Below are positions 1 through 24,294 of a DNA stretch of 37,500 bases, piece by piece. Each line of letters opens with the position of its first letter. Position 1 is the first letter of the stretch. The notes under the pieces are model-generated. The model saw only the letters and a program-made list of their open reading frames with translations, searched no databases and had not been told where the DNA came from. The stretch is taken from assembly GCF_964340395.1 (NCBI RefSeq), contig NC_135554.1, positions 28,468,630-28,506,129 on the forward strand. Direction: 5' to 3'. The stretch comes from Glandiceps talaboti (lineage: Eukaryota; Hemichordata; Enteropneusta; Spengelidae). Made by a program: the position numbers and the translations under genes.

Positions 1-3000
1 TTATCACTTAATGCTACGACAGGATGTATTCATTCAATGATATCTGACCGATGTATTCTCACTTTCTGTGGGTTATCACTTAATGCTACGGCAGGATGTA
101 TTCATTCAATGATATCTGACCGATGTATTTTGACTTTCTGTGGGTTATCACTTAATGCTACGACAGGATGTATTCATTCAATGATATCTGACCGATGTAT
201 TCTCAGGTTATCACTTAATGCTACGACAGGATGTATTCATTCAATGATATCTGACCGATGTATTCTCACTTTCTGTGTGTAATCACTTAATGCTACGGCA
301 GGATGTATTCATTCAATGATATCTGACCGATGTATTTTGACTTTCTGTGCGTTATCACTTAATGCTACGGCAGGATGTATTCATTCAATGATATCTGACC
401 GATGTATTCTGATTTTCTGTGGGTTATCACTTAATGCTACGACAGGATGTATTCATTCAATGATATCTGACCGATGTATTCTGACTTTCTGTGGGTTATC
501 ACTTAATGCTACGGCAGGATGTATTCATTCAATGATATCTGACCGATGTATTCTCAGGTTATCACTTAATGCTACGACAGGATGTATTCATTCAATGATA
601 TCTGACTGATGTATTCTCACTTTCTGTGGGTTATCACTTAATGCTACGACAGGATGTATTCATTCAATGATATCTGACCGATGTATTCTGACTTTCTGTG
701 GGTTATCACTTAATGCTATGGCAGGATGTATTCATTCAATGATATCTGACCGATGTATTCTGACTTTCTGTGGGTTATCACTTAATGTTATGGCAGGATG
801 TATTCATTCAATGATATCTGACCGATGTATTCTCACTTCCTGTGGGTTATCACTTAATGTTATGGCAGGATGTATTCATTCAATGATATCTGACCGATGT
901 ATTCTCACTTTCTGTGGGTTATCACTTAATGTTATGGCAGGATGTATTCATTCAATGATATCTGACCGATGTATTCTCACTTTCTGTGGGTTATCACTTA
1001 ATGTTATGGCAGGATGTATTCATTCAATGATATCTGACCGATGTATTCTGACTTTCTGTGGGTTATCACTTAATGCTACGGCAGGATGTATTCATTCAAT
1101 GATATCTGACCGATGTATTCTGACTTTCTGTGGGTTATCACTTAATGCTACGACAGGATGTATTCATTCAATGATATCTGACCGATGTATTCTGACTTTC
1201 TATGGGTTATCACTTAATGTTATGGCAGGATGTATTCATTCAATGATATCTGACCGATGTATTCTCAGGTTATCACTTAATGCTACGGCAGGATGTATTC
1301 ATTCAATGATATCTGACCGATGTATTCTGACTTTCTATGGGTTATCACTTAATGCTACGGCAGGATGTATTCATTCAATGATATCTGACCGATGTATTCT
1401 CACTTTCTGTGGGTTATCACTTAATGCTACGGCAGGATGTATTCATTCAATGATATCTGACCGATGTATTCTGACTTTCTGTGGGTTATCACTTAATGCT
1501 ACGACAGGATGTATTCATTCAATGATATCTGACCGATGTATTCTGACTTTCTGTGGGTTATCACTTAATGCTACGGCAGGATGTATTCATTCAATGATAT
1601 CTGACCGATGTATTCTCAGGTTATCACTTAATGCTACGACAGGATGTATTCATTCAATGATATCTGACCGATGTATTCTCACTTTCTGTGGGTTATCACT
1701 TAATGCTACGACAGGATGTATTCATTCAATGATATCTGACCGATGTATTCTGACTTTCTGTGGGTTATCACTTAATGCTACGGCAGGATGTATTCATTCA
1801 ATGATATCTGACCGATGTATTCTGACTTTCTGTGGGTTATCACTTAATGCTACGGCAGGATGTATTCATTCAATGATATCTGACCGATGTATTCCGACTT
1901 TCTGTGGGTAATCACTTAATGTTATGGCAGGATGTATTCATTCAATGATATCTGACCGATGTATTCTGACTTTCTGTGGGTTATCACTTAATGTTATGGC
2001 AGGATGTATTCATTCAATGATATCTGACCGATGTATTCTGACTTTCTGTGTGTAATCACTTAATGCTACGACAGGATGTATTCATTCAATGATATCTGAC
2101 CGATGTATTCTGACTTTCTGTGGGTTATCACTTAATGTTATGGCAGGATGTATTCATTCAAGGATATCTGACCGATGTATTCTGACTTTCTGTGGGTTAT
2201 CACTTAATGTTATGGCAGGATGTATTCATTCAATGATATCTGACCGATGTATTCTGACTTTCTGTGTGTAATCACTTAATGCTACGACAGGATGTATTCA
2301 TTCAATGATATCTGACCGATGTATTCTGACTTTCTGTGGGTTATCACTTAATGTTATGGCAGGATGTATTCATTCAAGGATATCTGACCGATGTATTCTG
2401 ACTTTCTGTGGGTTATCACTTAATGCTATGGCAGGATGTATTCATTCAATGATATCTGACCGATGTATTCTGACTTTCTGTGTGTAATCACTTAATGCTA
2501 CGGCAGGATGTATTCATTCAATGATATCTGACCGATGTATTCTGACTTTCTGTGGGTTATCACTTAATGCTATGGCAGGATGTATTCATTCAAGGATATC
2601 TGACCGATGTATTCTGACTTTCTGTGGGTTATCACTTAATGCTACGACAGGATGTATTCATTCAATGATATCTGACCGATGTATTCTGACTTTCTGTGGG
2701 TTATCACTTAATGCTATGGCAGGATGTATTCATTCAATGATATCTGACCGATGTATTCTGACTTTCTGTGGGTTATCACTTAATGCTACGGCAGGATGTA
2801 TTCATTCAATGATATCTGACCGATGTATTCTCACTTTCTGTGGGTTATCACTTAATGCTACGGCAGGATGTATTCATTCAATGATATCTGACCGATGTAT
2901 TCTGACCTTCTATGGGTTAGCACTTAATGCTACGGCAGGATGTATTCATTCAATGATATCTGACCGATGTATTCTGACTTTCTGTGGGTTATCACTTAAT

Positions 3001-3627
3001 GTTATGGCAGGATGTATTCATTCAATGATATCTGACCGATGTATTCTGACTTTCTGTGGGTTATCACTTAATGTTATGGCAGGATGTATTCATTCAATGA
3101 TATCTGACCGATGTATTCTGACTTTCTGTGGGTTATCACTTAATGCTACGGCAGGATGTATTCATTCAATGATATCTGACCGATGTATTCTGACTTTCTG
3201 TGGGTTATCACTTAATGCTACGACAGGATGTATTCATTCAATGATATCTGACCGATGTATTCTGACTTTCTATGGGTTATCACTTAATGTTATGGCAGGA
3301 TGTATTCATTCAATGATATCTGACCGATGTATTCTCAGGTTATCACTTAATGCTACGGCAGGATGTATTCATTCAATGATATCTGACCGATGTATTCTGA
3401 CTTTCTATGGGTTATCACTTAATGCTACGGCAGGATGTATTCATTCAATGATATCTGACCGATGTATTCTCACTTTCTGTGGGTTATCACTTAATGCTAC
3501 GGCAGGATGTATTCATTCAATGATATCTGACCGATGTATTCTCACTTTCTGTGGGTTATCACTTAATGCTACGACAGGATGTATTCATTCAATGATATCT
3601 GACCGATGTATTCTGACTTTCTGTTTG
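1..3627. repeat. Higher-order repeat copy 1 (51 monomers)
   Basis: The order of monomer variants in this stretch recurs 3627 bp later almost unchanged. The length fits 51 units, five of them 63 bp long (near 206, 557, 1267, 1618 and 3336). Stop-bearing units at 282, 1911, 2055, 2271 and 2487 reappear at +3627. Private differences are few, for example a GTGCG variant near 349 and a TGACTGATG variant near 607. The copy start is arbitrary because the array continues beyond the window. Confidence 0.88.
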
Positions 3628-6600
3628 TTATCACTTAATGCTACGACAGGATGTATTCATTCAATGATATCTGACCGATGTATTCTCACTTTCTGTGGGT
3701 TATCACTTAATGCTACGGCAGGATGTATTCATTCAATGATATCTGACCGATGTATTTTGACTTTCTGTGGGTTATCACTTAATGCTACGACAGGATGTAT
3801 TCATTCAATGATATCTGACCGATGTATTCTCAGGTTATCACTTAATGCTACGACAGGATGTATTCATTCAATGATATCTGACCGATGTATTCTCACTTTC
3901 TGTGTGTAATCACTTAATGCTACGGCAGGATGTATTCATTCAATGATATCTGACCGATGTATTTTGACTTTCTTTGGGTTATCACTTAATGCTACGGCAG
4001 GATGTATTCATTCAATGATATCTGACCGATGTATTCTGACTTTCTGTGGGTTATCACTTAATGCTACGACAGGATGTATTCATTCAATGATATCTGACCG
4101 ATGTATTCTGACTTTCTGTGGGTTATCACTTAATGCTACGGCAGGATGTATTCATTCAATGATATCTGACCGATGTATTCTCAGGTTATCACTTAATGCT
4201 ACGACAGGATGTATTCATTCAATGATATCTGACCGATGTATTCTCACTTTCTGTGGGTTATCACTTAATGCTACGACAGGATGTATTCATTCAATGATAT
4301 CTGACCGATGTATTCTGACTTTCTGTGGGTTATCACTTAATGCTATGGCAGGATGTATTCATTCAATGATATCTGACCGATGTATTCTGACTTTCTGTGG
4401 GTTATCACTTAATGTTATGGCAGGATGTATTCATTCAATGATATCTGACCGATGTATTCTCACTTCCTGTGGGTTATCACTTAATGTTATGGCAGGATGT
4501 ATTCATTCAATGATATCTGACCGATGTATTCTCACTTTCTGTGGGTTATCACTTAATGTTATGGCAGGATGTATTCATTCAATGATATCTGACCGATGTA
4601 TTCTCACTTTCTGTGGGTTATCACTTAATGTTATGGCAGGATGTATTCATTCAATGATATCTGACCGATGTATTCTGACTTTCTGTGAGTTATCACTTAA
4701 TGCTACGGCAGGATGTATTCATTCAATGATATCTGACCGATGTATTCTGACTTTCTGTGGGTTATCACTTAATGCTACGACAGGATGTATTCATTCAATG
4801 ATATCTGACCGATGTATTCTGACTTTCTATGGGTTATCACTTAATGTTATGGCAGGATGTATTCATTCAATGATATCTGACCGATGTATTCTCAGGTTAT
4901 CACTTAATGCTACGGCAGGATGTATTCATTCAATGATATCTGACCGATGTATTCTGACTTTCTATGGGTTATCACTTAATGCTACGGCAGGATGTATTCA
5001 TTCAATGATATCTGACCGATGTATTCTCACTTTCTGTGGGTTATCACTTAATGCTACGGCAGGATGTATTCATTCAATGATATCTGACCGATGTATTCTG
5101 ACTTTCTGTGGGTTATCACTTAATGCTACGACAGGATGTATTCATTCAATGATATCTGACCGATGTATTCTGACTTTCTGTGGGTTATCACTTAATGCTA
5201 CGGCAGGATGTATTCATTCAATGATATCTGACCGATGTATTCTCAGGTTATCACTTAATGCTACGACAGGATGTATTCATTCAATGATATCTGACCGATG
5301 TATTCTCACTTTCTGTGGGTTATCACTTAATGCTACGACAGGATGTATTCATTCAATGATATCTGACCGATGTATTCTGACTTTCTGTGGGTTATCACTT
5401 AATGCTACGGCAGGATGTATTCATTCAATGATATCTGACCGATGTATTCTGACTTTCTGTGGGTTATCACTTAATGCTACGGCAGGATGTATTCATTCAA
5501 TGATATCTGACCGATGTATTCCGACTTTCTGTGGGTAATCACTTAATGTTATGGCAGGATGTATTCATTCAATGATATCTGACCGATGTATTCTGACTTT
5601 CTGTGGGTTATCACTTAATGTTATGGCAGGATGTATTCATTCAATGATATCTGACCGATGTATTCTGACTTTCTGTGTGTAATCACTTAATGCTACGACA
5701 GGATGTATTCATTCAATGATATCTGACCGATGTATTCTGACTTTCTGTGGGTTATCACTTAATGTTATGGCAGGATGTATTCATTCAAGGATATCTGACC
5801 GATGTATTCTGACTTTCTGTGGGTTATCACTTAATGTTATGGCAGGATGTATTCATTCAATGATATCTGACCGATGTATTCTGACTTTCTGTGTGTAATC
5901 ACTTAATGCTACGACAGGATGTATTCATTCAATGATATCTGACCGATGTATTCTGACTTTCTGTGGGTTATCACTTAATGTTATGGCAGGATGTATTCAT
6001 TCAAGGATATCTGACCGATGTATTCTGACTTTCTGTGGGTTATCACTTAATGCTATGGCAGGATGTATTCATTCAATGATATCTGACCGATGTATTCTGA
6101 CTTTCTGTGTGTAATCACTTAATGCTACGGCAGGATGTATTCATTCAATGATATCTGACCGATGTATTCTGACTTTCTGTGGGTTATCACTTAATGCTAT
6201 GGCAGGATGTATTCATTCAAGGATATCTGACCGATGTATTCTGACTTTCTGTGGGTTATCACTTAATGCTACGACAGGATGTATTCATTCAATGATATCT
6301 GACCGATGTATTCTGACTTTCTGTGGGTTATCACTTAATGCTATGGCAGGATGTATTCATTCAATGATATCTGACCGATGTATTCTGACTTTCTGTGGGT
6401 TATCACTTAATGCTACGGCAGGATGTATTCATTCAATGATATCTGACCGATGTATTCTCACTTTCTGTGGGTTATCACTTAATGCTACGGCAGGATGTAT
6501 TCATTCAATGATATCTGACCGATGTATTCTGACCTTCTATGGGTTATCACTTAATGCTACGGCAGGATGTATTCATTCAATGATATCTGACCGATGTATT

Positions 6601-7254
6601 CTGACTTTCTGTGGGTTATCACTTAATGTTATGGCAGGATGTATTCATTCAATGATATCTGACCGATGTATTCTGACTTTCTGTGGGTTATCACTTAATG
6701 TTATGGCAGGATGTATTCATTCAATGATATCTGACCGATGTATTCTGACTTTCTGTGGGTTATCACTTAATGCTACGGCAGGATGTATTCATTCAATGAT
6801 ATCTGACCGATGTATTCTGACTTTCTGTGGGTTATCACTTAATGCTACGACAGGATGTATTCATTCAATGATATCTGACCGATGTATTCTGACTTTCTAT
6901 GGGTTATCACTTAATGTTATGGCAGGATGTATTCATTCAATGATATCTGACCGATGTATTCTCAGGTTATCACTTAATGCTACGGCAGGATGTATTCATT
7001 CAATGATATCTGACCGATGTATTCTGACTTTCTATGGGTTATCACTTAATGCTACGGCAGGATGTATTCATTCAATGATATCTGACCGATGTATTCTCAC
7101 TTTCTGTGGGTTATCACTTAATGCTACGGCAGGATGTATTCATTCAATGATATCTGACCGATGTATTCTCACTTTCTGTGGGTTATCACTTAATGCTACG
7201 ACAGGATGTATTCATTCAATGATATCTGACCGATGTATTCTGACTTTCTGTGTG
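3628..7254. repeat. Higher-order repeat copy 2
   Basis: This is the second full 3627-bp copy, with the same variant order as copy 1 and short units near 3832, 4181, 4893, 5243 and 6961. Private differences include CTTTGGG near 3972 and GTGAGTTA near 4685. The near identity to copy 1 points to recent amplification or gene-conversion-like homogenisation at the HOR level. Confidence 0.88.
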
Positions 7255-9993
7255 TTATCACTTAATGCTACGACAGGATGTATTCATTCAATGATATCTG
7301 ACCGATGTATTCTCACTTTCTGTGGGTTATCACTTAATGCTACGGCAGGATGTATTCATTCAATGATATCTGACCGATGTATTTTGACTTTCTGTGGGTT
7401 ATCACTTAATGCTACGACAGGATGTATTCATTCAATGATATCTGACCGATGTATTCTCAGGTTATCACTTAATGCTACGACAGGATGTATTCATTCAATG
7501 ATATCTGACCGATGTATTCTCACTTTCTGTGTGTAATCACTTAATGCTACGGCAGGATGTATTCATTCAATGATATCTGACCGATGTATTTTGACTTTCT
7601 GTGGGTTATCACTTAATGCTACGGCAGGATGTATTCATTCAATGATATCTGACCGATGTATTCTGACTTTCTGTGGGTTATCACTTAATGCTACGACAGG
7701 ATGTATTCATTCAATGATATCTGACCGATGTATTCTGACTTTCTGTGGGTTATCACTTAATGCTACGGCAGGATGTATTCATTCAATGATATCTGACCGA
7801 TGTATTCTCAGGTTATCACTTAATGCTACGACAGGATGTATTCATTCAATGATATCTGACCGATGTATTCTCACTTTCTGTGGGTTATCACTTAATGCTA
7901 CGACAGGATGTATTCATTCAATGATATCTGACCGATGTATTCTGACTTTCTGTGGGTTATCACTTAATGCTATGGCAGGATGTATTCATTCAATGATATC
8001 TGACCGATGTATTCTGACTTTCTGTGGGTTATCACTTAATGTTATGGCAGGATGTATTCATTCAATGATATCTGACCGATGTATTCTCACTTCCTGTGGG
8101 TTATCACTTAATGTTATGGCAGGATGTATTCATTCAATGATATCTGACCGATGTATTCTCACTTTCTGTGGGTTATCACTTAATGTTATGGCAGGATGTA
8201 TTCATTCAATGATATCTGACCGATGTATTCTCACTTTCTGTGGGTTATCACTTAATGTTATGGCAGGATGTATTCATTCAATGATATCTGACCGATGTAT
8301 TCTGACTTTCTGTGGGTTATCACTTAATGCTACGGCAGGATGTATTCATTCAATGATATCTGACCGATGTATTCTGACTTTCTGTGGGTTATCACTTAAT
8401 GCTACGGCAGGATGTATTCATTCAATGATATCTGACCGATGTATTCTGACTTTCTGTGGGTTATCACTTAATGCTACGACAGGATGTATTCATTCAATGA
8501 TATCTGACCGATGTATTCTGACTTTCTATGGGTTATCACTTAATGTTATGGCAGGATGTATTCATTCAATGATATCTGACCGATGTATTCTCAGGTTATC
8601 ACTTAATGCTACGGCAGGATGTATTCATTCAATGATATCTGACCGATGTATTCTGACTTTCTATGGGTTATCACTTAATGCTACGGCAGGATGTATTCAT
8701 TCAATGATATCTGACCGATGTATTCTCACTTTCTGTGGGTTATCACTTAATGCTACGGCAGGATGTATTCATTCAATGATATCTGACCGATGTATTCTCA
8801 CTTTCTGTGGGTTATCACTTAATGCTACGACAGGATGTATTCATTCAATGATATCTGACCGATGTATTCTGACTTTCTGTGTGTAATCACTTAATGCTAC
8901 GACAGGATGTATTCATTCAATGATATCTGACCGATGTATTCTCACTTTCTGTGTGTAATCACTTAATGCTACGGCAGGATGTATTCATTCAATGATATCT
9001 GACCGATGTATTTTGACTTTCTGTGGGTTATCACTTAATGCTACGGCAGGATGTATTCATTCAATGATATCTGACCGATGTATTCTGACTTTCTGTGGGT
9101 TATCACTTAATGCTACGACAGGATGTATTCATTCAATGATATCTGACCGATGTATTCTGACTTTCTGTGGGTTATCACTTAATGCTACGGCAGGATGTAT
9201 TCATTCAATGATATCTGACCGATGTATTCTGACTTTCTGTGGGTAATCACTTAATGCTACGGCAGGATGTATTCATTCAATGATATCTGACCGATGTATT
9301 CTCAGGTTATCACTTAATGCTACGACAGGATGTATTCATTCAATGATATCTGACCGATGTATTCTCACTTTCTGTGGGTTATCACTTAATGCTACGACAG
9401 GATGTATTCATTCAATGATATCTGACCGATGTATTCTGACTTTCTGTGGGTTATCACTTAATGCTATGGCAGGATGTATTCATTCAATGATATCTGACCG
9501 ATGTATTCTCACTTCCTGTGGGTTATCACTTAATGTTATGGCAGGATGTATTCATTCAATGATATCTGACCGATGTATTCTCACTTTCTGTGGGTTATCA
9601 CTTAATGCTACGGCAGGATGTATTCATTCAATGATATCTGACCGATGTATTCTCACTTTCTGTGGGTTATCACTTAATGTTATGGCAGGATGTATTCATT
9701 CAATGATATCTGACCGATGTATTCTGACTTTCTGTGGGTTATCACTTAATGCTACGGCAGGATGTATTCATTCAATGATATCTGACCGATGTATTCTGAC
9801 TTTCTGTGGGTTATCACTTAATGCTACGGCAGGATGTATTCATTCAATGATATCTGACCGATGTATTCTCACTTTCTGTGGGTTATCACTTAATGCTACG
9901 ACAGGATGTATTCATTCAAGGATATCTGACCGATGTATTCTGACTTTCTGTGGGTTATCACTTAATGCTACGGCAGGATGTATTCATTCAATG
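7255..9993. repeat. Rearranged, truncated HOR copies at the array edge
   Basis: Copy 3 follows copy 2 with the same order but gains one extra 72-bp unit near 8310-8400. Near 8.88-8.95 kb it breaks off, and the array restarts with the variant order seen from about 3.9 kb (offset about 5049 bp). This last partial copy is itself edited, with a GGGTAA stop unit near 9243 and fewer Val-Met units, and it ends within a monomer at about 9993. The decay toward the edge is typical of tandem arrays. Confidence 0.8.
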
Positions 9994-10117
9994 ATGAAAT
10001 ATGCATAGTTCAGTGCTCACAAACCCCACTAACAGTTAGTATTTCAAATAGCACAAATCAGAACATGTTACTATGTGTTGGCAAATTATATCGTCACACA
10101 GTATCATAGATACTCAC
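9994..10117. other. Unique intron sequence between array and exon
   Basis: Short non-repetitive stretch between the broken last satellite monomer and the donor of the transmembrane exon. It contains no exon I can support. Confidence 0.6.
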
Positions 10118-21418
<11,301 letters not shown>

Positions 21419-21556
21419 AGTGTCTTTTATTCTATGAAAATCAACAAATAGTAAATGCATATTTAAAATGTCTAGTACCGTTTGTGATATGAGAAAACCA
21501 TAGCTAGGAGCCAGGTCTGAAGTATATGATCGCTAAAATGTATTAGAATATGATTT

Positions 21557-21599
<43 letters not shown>

Positions 21600-21722
21600 G
21601 CATTAGAATGTGTGTACGTGAGAACGCTGGAACCATTCGTACTTTCGGGTATCATTTCGTCGGAAATGGATGAAAGGAAATATCCTTCATGAACGGATAT
21701 TTATCATATCGTTGCCGTTTTA
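21419..21722. other. Upstream flank of the receptor gene
   Basis: Holds a (GT)n run at 21559-21597. I see no TATA box or other core promoter motif I would defend. Transcription start is unknown. Confidence 0.4.
21559..21597. repeat. (GT)n microsatellite
   Basis: About 19 GT dinucleotides, 140 bp upstream of the putative start codon of the receptor gene. Confidence 0.97.
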
Positions 21723-21987
21723 AGGGACCGGTCAGTTTCTTCAGCCTGGGGTGGGCGCGCGGTGGATTCTTAAATTGGGCTGACAAAAAGTCACTGACAC
21801 CCCCCCCCCATCTGTAAAACCAAAAACAGGCTGACCCCCCTATCACTTAATTCTCCCCCCCCCCGCCCCATATACATAACATTCACATGACAGGTATTTT
21901 TTGATCGTGACTCGGTGTGGACTGCTTGACTGTCTTACATCTACTTTATAAGATCTCGGGTTAGCACTATCATCATTATAATCATTT

Positions 21988-23070
21988 ACTACACAGGGTA
22001 AATATATTCCAAAAGGAGTTTAATAGCATCTTGACAGTGAAAGGTATGGGAAAGCTTGAGCAGGGAATATGTATATCTCTTATGGGGTGTCCTAGAGGGT
22101 CTCGCCCCAGAAGTCCTAGTCAATTTTGAGACTATTCAGACCCTTTCAGACAATAATTTCCAAGCTTTACGAGACAGCCCCAACATGTAAAAAGAAAAAA
22201 ATATTTTTTGAAATATTAAGTTTGATATCATCTTTACAGTAAGAGGTAGGGGAAGAGCTTGAGACTGGGATGTGTACACCTCGTGTAGTGGGGGGGGGGG
22301 TCCCTAGGGTCTCCCCCTAGATGTCCCGGATGTTTTTTTACTCTGGAAAGTCAATTTTGAGACTATTCAGACCCTTTCAGACAATAATTTCCAAGCTTTA
22401 CAAGACAGCACCAACATGTAAAAAGCAACTACACAGGGTTGAAATACTTTTGAAATATACGTTGATAGCATCTTGACAGTAAGAGCTAGGGGAAGAGCTT
22501 GAGACTGGGATATGTCCACCTCATGTGGGGTCCAAGGGGGTCTCCCTCTAGAAGCCTTGGAGGATTTTTACTCTTAAAGCCAATTTTTAGGCTATTCAGA
22601 CCCTTTCAAGCAATAACTCAATCCATGTTTTACACGACAGTACCATCAAGTATCAGAAACTATTCTTTATAACTTACACTAAGGGGTGAAATATGTTCTT
22701 AAACAATTAAATGGCATCATTATATACATTAGTAAAGGTCAGCACATCTGCTGTTATTATCATTGGTAGGGGAGATTTGGAGTTTAATTCAATTTTAGAC
22801 TACCTTGGCAAACATTTCACATCTTTAAAAGACAATATCATCTCAAATTATAATTGGGTGAAAATATTTAAGATAAGTTTAATACCATTATGATAGTAAA
22901 AAGGTTGTTGGTGCATCTGATTGTTGGTTGAATGCATGAGAGACCTCTGGGGGTGAGGGAGTCCTTGGAGTCCCCCCGGCACATCTGGAGTTTTTTGCTT
23001 CTATTAAGGCAATGTTTAGGTTATTCATAGCCTTTGAGGTAATATTTCCAAGCTTCGAATAGCTAACGTA
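21988..23070. repeat. Five diverged tandem copies of a unit of about 227 bp
   Basis: Units start near 21988, 22201, 22428, 22656 and 22846. Shared landmarks: TTGATAGCATCTTGACAGT, GGGGAAGAGCTTGAGACTGG, GGGTCTCCCCCTAGA and TATTCAGACCCTTTC. Copies 2 and 3 are closest, and copies 4 and 5 are strongly diverged. The tandem array lies inside element C. Confidence 0.8.
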
Positions 23071-23257
23071 AATGTAAGTTTTAAATGAATTTCCCATGTC
23101 ACATAAAAATGGCCCCGTAACATTGGTATAGTGGCATTAATATTGCATGTATAGTAAAGTCACCGGTATGTTAGGGAACTTTAGGTGGTCATACCTAGTG
23201 TATAATAGAAACTGGAATCTGATGAGATGTGGTGATTTGTAGTGTCAATAACATGTA

Positions 23258-23470
23258 GTGCCCAAAATAGAAAGTGTATTAATCCCTTCTGACAAGTTCA
23301 TAGTGACGAATAGGGAACATTTTAGATTAACTTCTTTTATAAACTATCTAAAAGATGAAGATTACCATTACGAAACTTTTGCCCCAAAGTGCAATATAAG
23401 TGAAGCACTGATTGTGAAACAGCCAAACATTTACACGACATGTTCTGTAACTAGTGTGGCAACTAGGTAA
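23258..23470 (+). other. Small open frame of unknown nature
   Basis: A 70-codon open frame inside element C with central peptide FRLTSFINYLKDEDYHYETF. It ends TAA just after AACTAG, where a GT could also act as a donor. Composition is mildly protein-like, but I recognise no family. It may be a relic of an element-encoded protein or chance. Confidence 0.2.
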
Positions 23471-23774
23471 TACATGTATATGTATATGTATAGTTATGTT
23501 TGAACTAATAAGTAATATTAAAGAATTCATGTAAGAAATAGGGAGAAGAACAAATATTTACATGTACCACATTTCAGACAAGGCTATATGCCATTGTAGA
23601 AAAGGGATTTTTTTCTTCCATCACAATCCAAAACAAAATGACCCCCTATCCACAATTTTGAAAACAGCATGACCCCCCCCCCACTGCCAATTTCAAACAC
23701 AGGGTGACCCCCTCCCCTCACAATCCACCGGTCCCCCCAAGCCGAAGAAACTGACCGGTCCCTAAAGAGGTTGA

Positions 23775-23996
23775 GTTGCATCCAGGGGCATTGCAGTAAA
23801 AGTGTGGCGTATACAGACCAAAATCAAGTCAGATATCGCGAAAATGTTTGAACAGAAGCGAAATATGTCATCTGATCGAGCGAGGCTGTATCAGCTGTCA
23901 AATCAACCCCACACTACAGATGAAATTGATTGCCTTTCGATGATAGACGGCACTGCGTCGCATAGCAATGAAGAGAACCCGGAAATCAGCTTTTAA
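23775..23996 (+). other. Candidate coding fragment of about 65-70 codons
   Basis: An open frame beginning just outside the right end of element C and ending TAA at 23994-23996. It encodes KIKSDIAKMFEQKRNMSSDR, then ARLYQLSNQPHTTDEIDCLS and SNEENPEISF. A possible acceptor (cattgcag) lies at its start. Codon use is more GC-rich than the surroundings, and the peptide looks like a hydrophilic C-terminal tail. I do not recognise it. It may be a terminal exon or a transposon or retrogene remnant. Confidence 0.3.
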
Positions 23997-24242
23997 TAGA
24001 TTATTTACATCATTCCCTAATATATATATATATATATATAAGTGGTTTATTTACCCAATCGTATAAAATGATTACAAAATAATGGTAACAAAAATCAAAA
24101 GAGAGAAGGGTAAATGGGGAGTCAAGAAATAGCTTACAGCTAGTCTAGCCTGATCCCCGACATTGTATATTGCGAATGAAAACAATAAGAGGGTTCAGTC
24201 ATTAAGATGACTGAAAACATAACTGGGAGAAGAAAATATATC

Positions 24243-24294
<52 letters not shown>
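24243..24294. repeat. (ACATAT)n hexanucleotide repeat
   Basis: About nine copies of a CATATA-type hexamer in the 3' untranslated region of the non-LTR element. Confidence 0.95.

Larger units (their letters stand above)
1..9993. repeat. 72-bp satellite array, about 140 monomers
   Basis: The monomer is 72 bp and runs head to tail without interruption from the window edge to about 9993, where it stops inside a unit and unique sequence begins. Each unit contains the nonamer GATGTATTC twice, 27 bp apart, and a GATATC palindrome. Variation is limited to a few positions: GCTACG/GCTATG/GTTATG, GCA/ACA, CTC/CTG/TTG, TGT/TAT, ATG/AGG, and GGGTTA/GTGTAA/GGGTAA. Fourteen units are 63 bp, from a clean 9-bp deletion that joins CTCA to GGTTATC. 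Because both lengths are multiples of three, one plus-strand frame stays open for long stretches and spells a 24-residue repeat. It is closed repeatedly by TAA in the GTGTAA and GGGTAA variants. There is no unique spacer sequence. It is best read as non-coding satellite DNA in an intron of the minus-strand receptor gene. Confidence 0.96.
21723..23763. mobile_element. 2.0-kb inverted-end element C (AGGGACCGGTCAGTTTC)
   Basis: The left end at 21723-21751 (AGGGACCGGTCAGTTTCTTC) is matched by its reverse complement at 23735-23763 over about 29 bp with few differences. Both ends adjoin runs of G or C with short motifs such as TGACCCCC. The interior holds five diverged copies of a 227-bp unit. No transposase is recognised. 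Two other elements (27-29.7 kb and 31-32.9 kb) have related ends. Confidence 0.68.

Noticed and set aside
1-9993. CRISPR array
   Set aside because: The units are contiguous near-identical monomers with no unique spacers, in eukaryotic intron sequence.
37-10008. Long plus-strand open frames (up to 531 codons) as repetitive protein genes
   Set aside because: They are the 72-bp satellite read in its one open frame; TAA units recur at fixed higher-order positions, there is no unique flanking coding sequence, and the host gene runs on the other strand.
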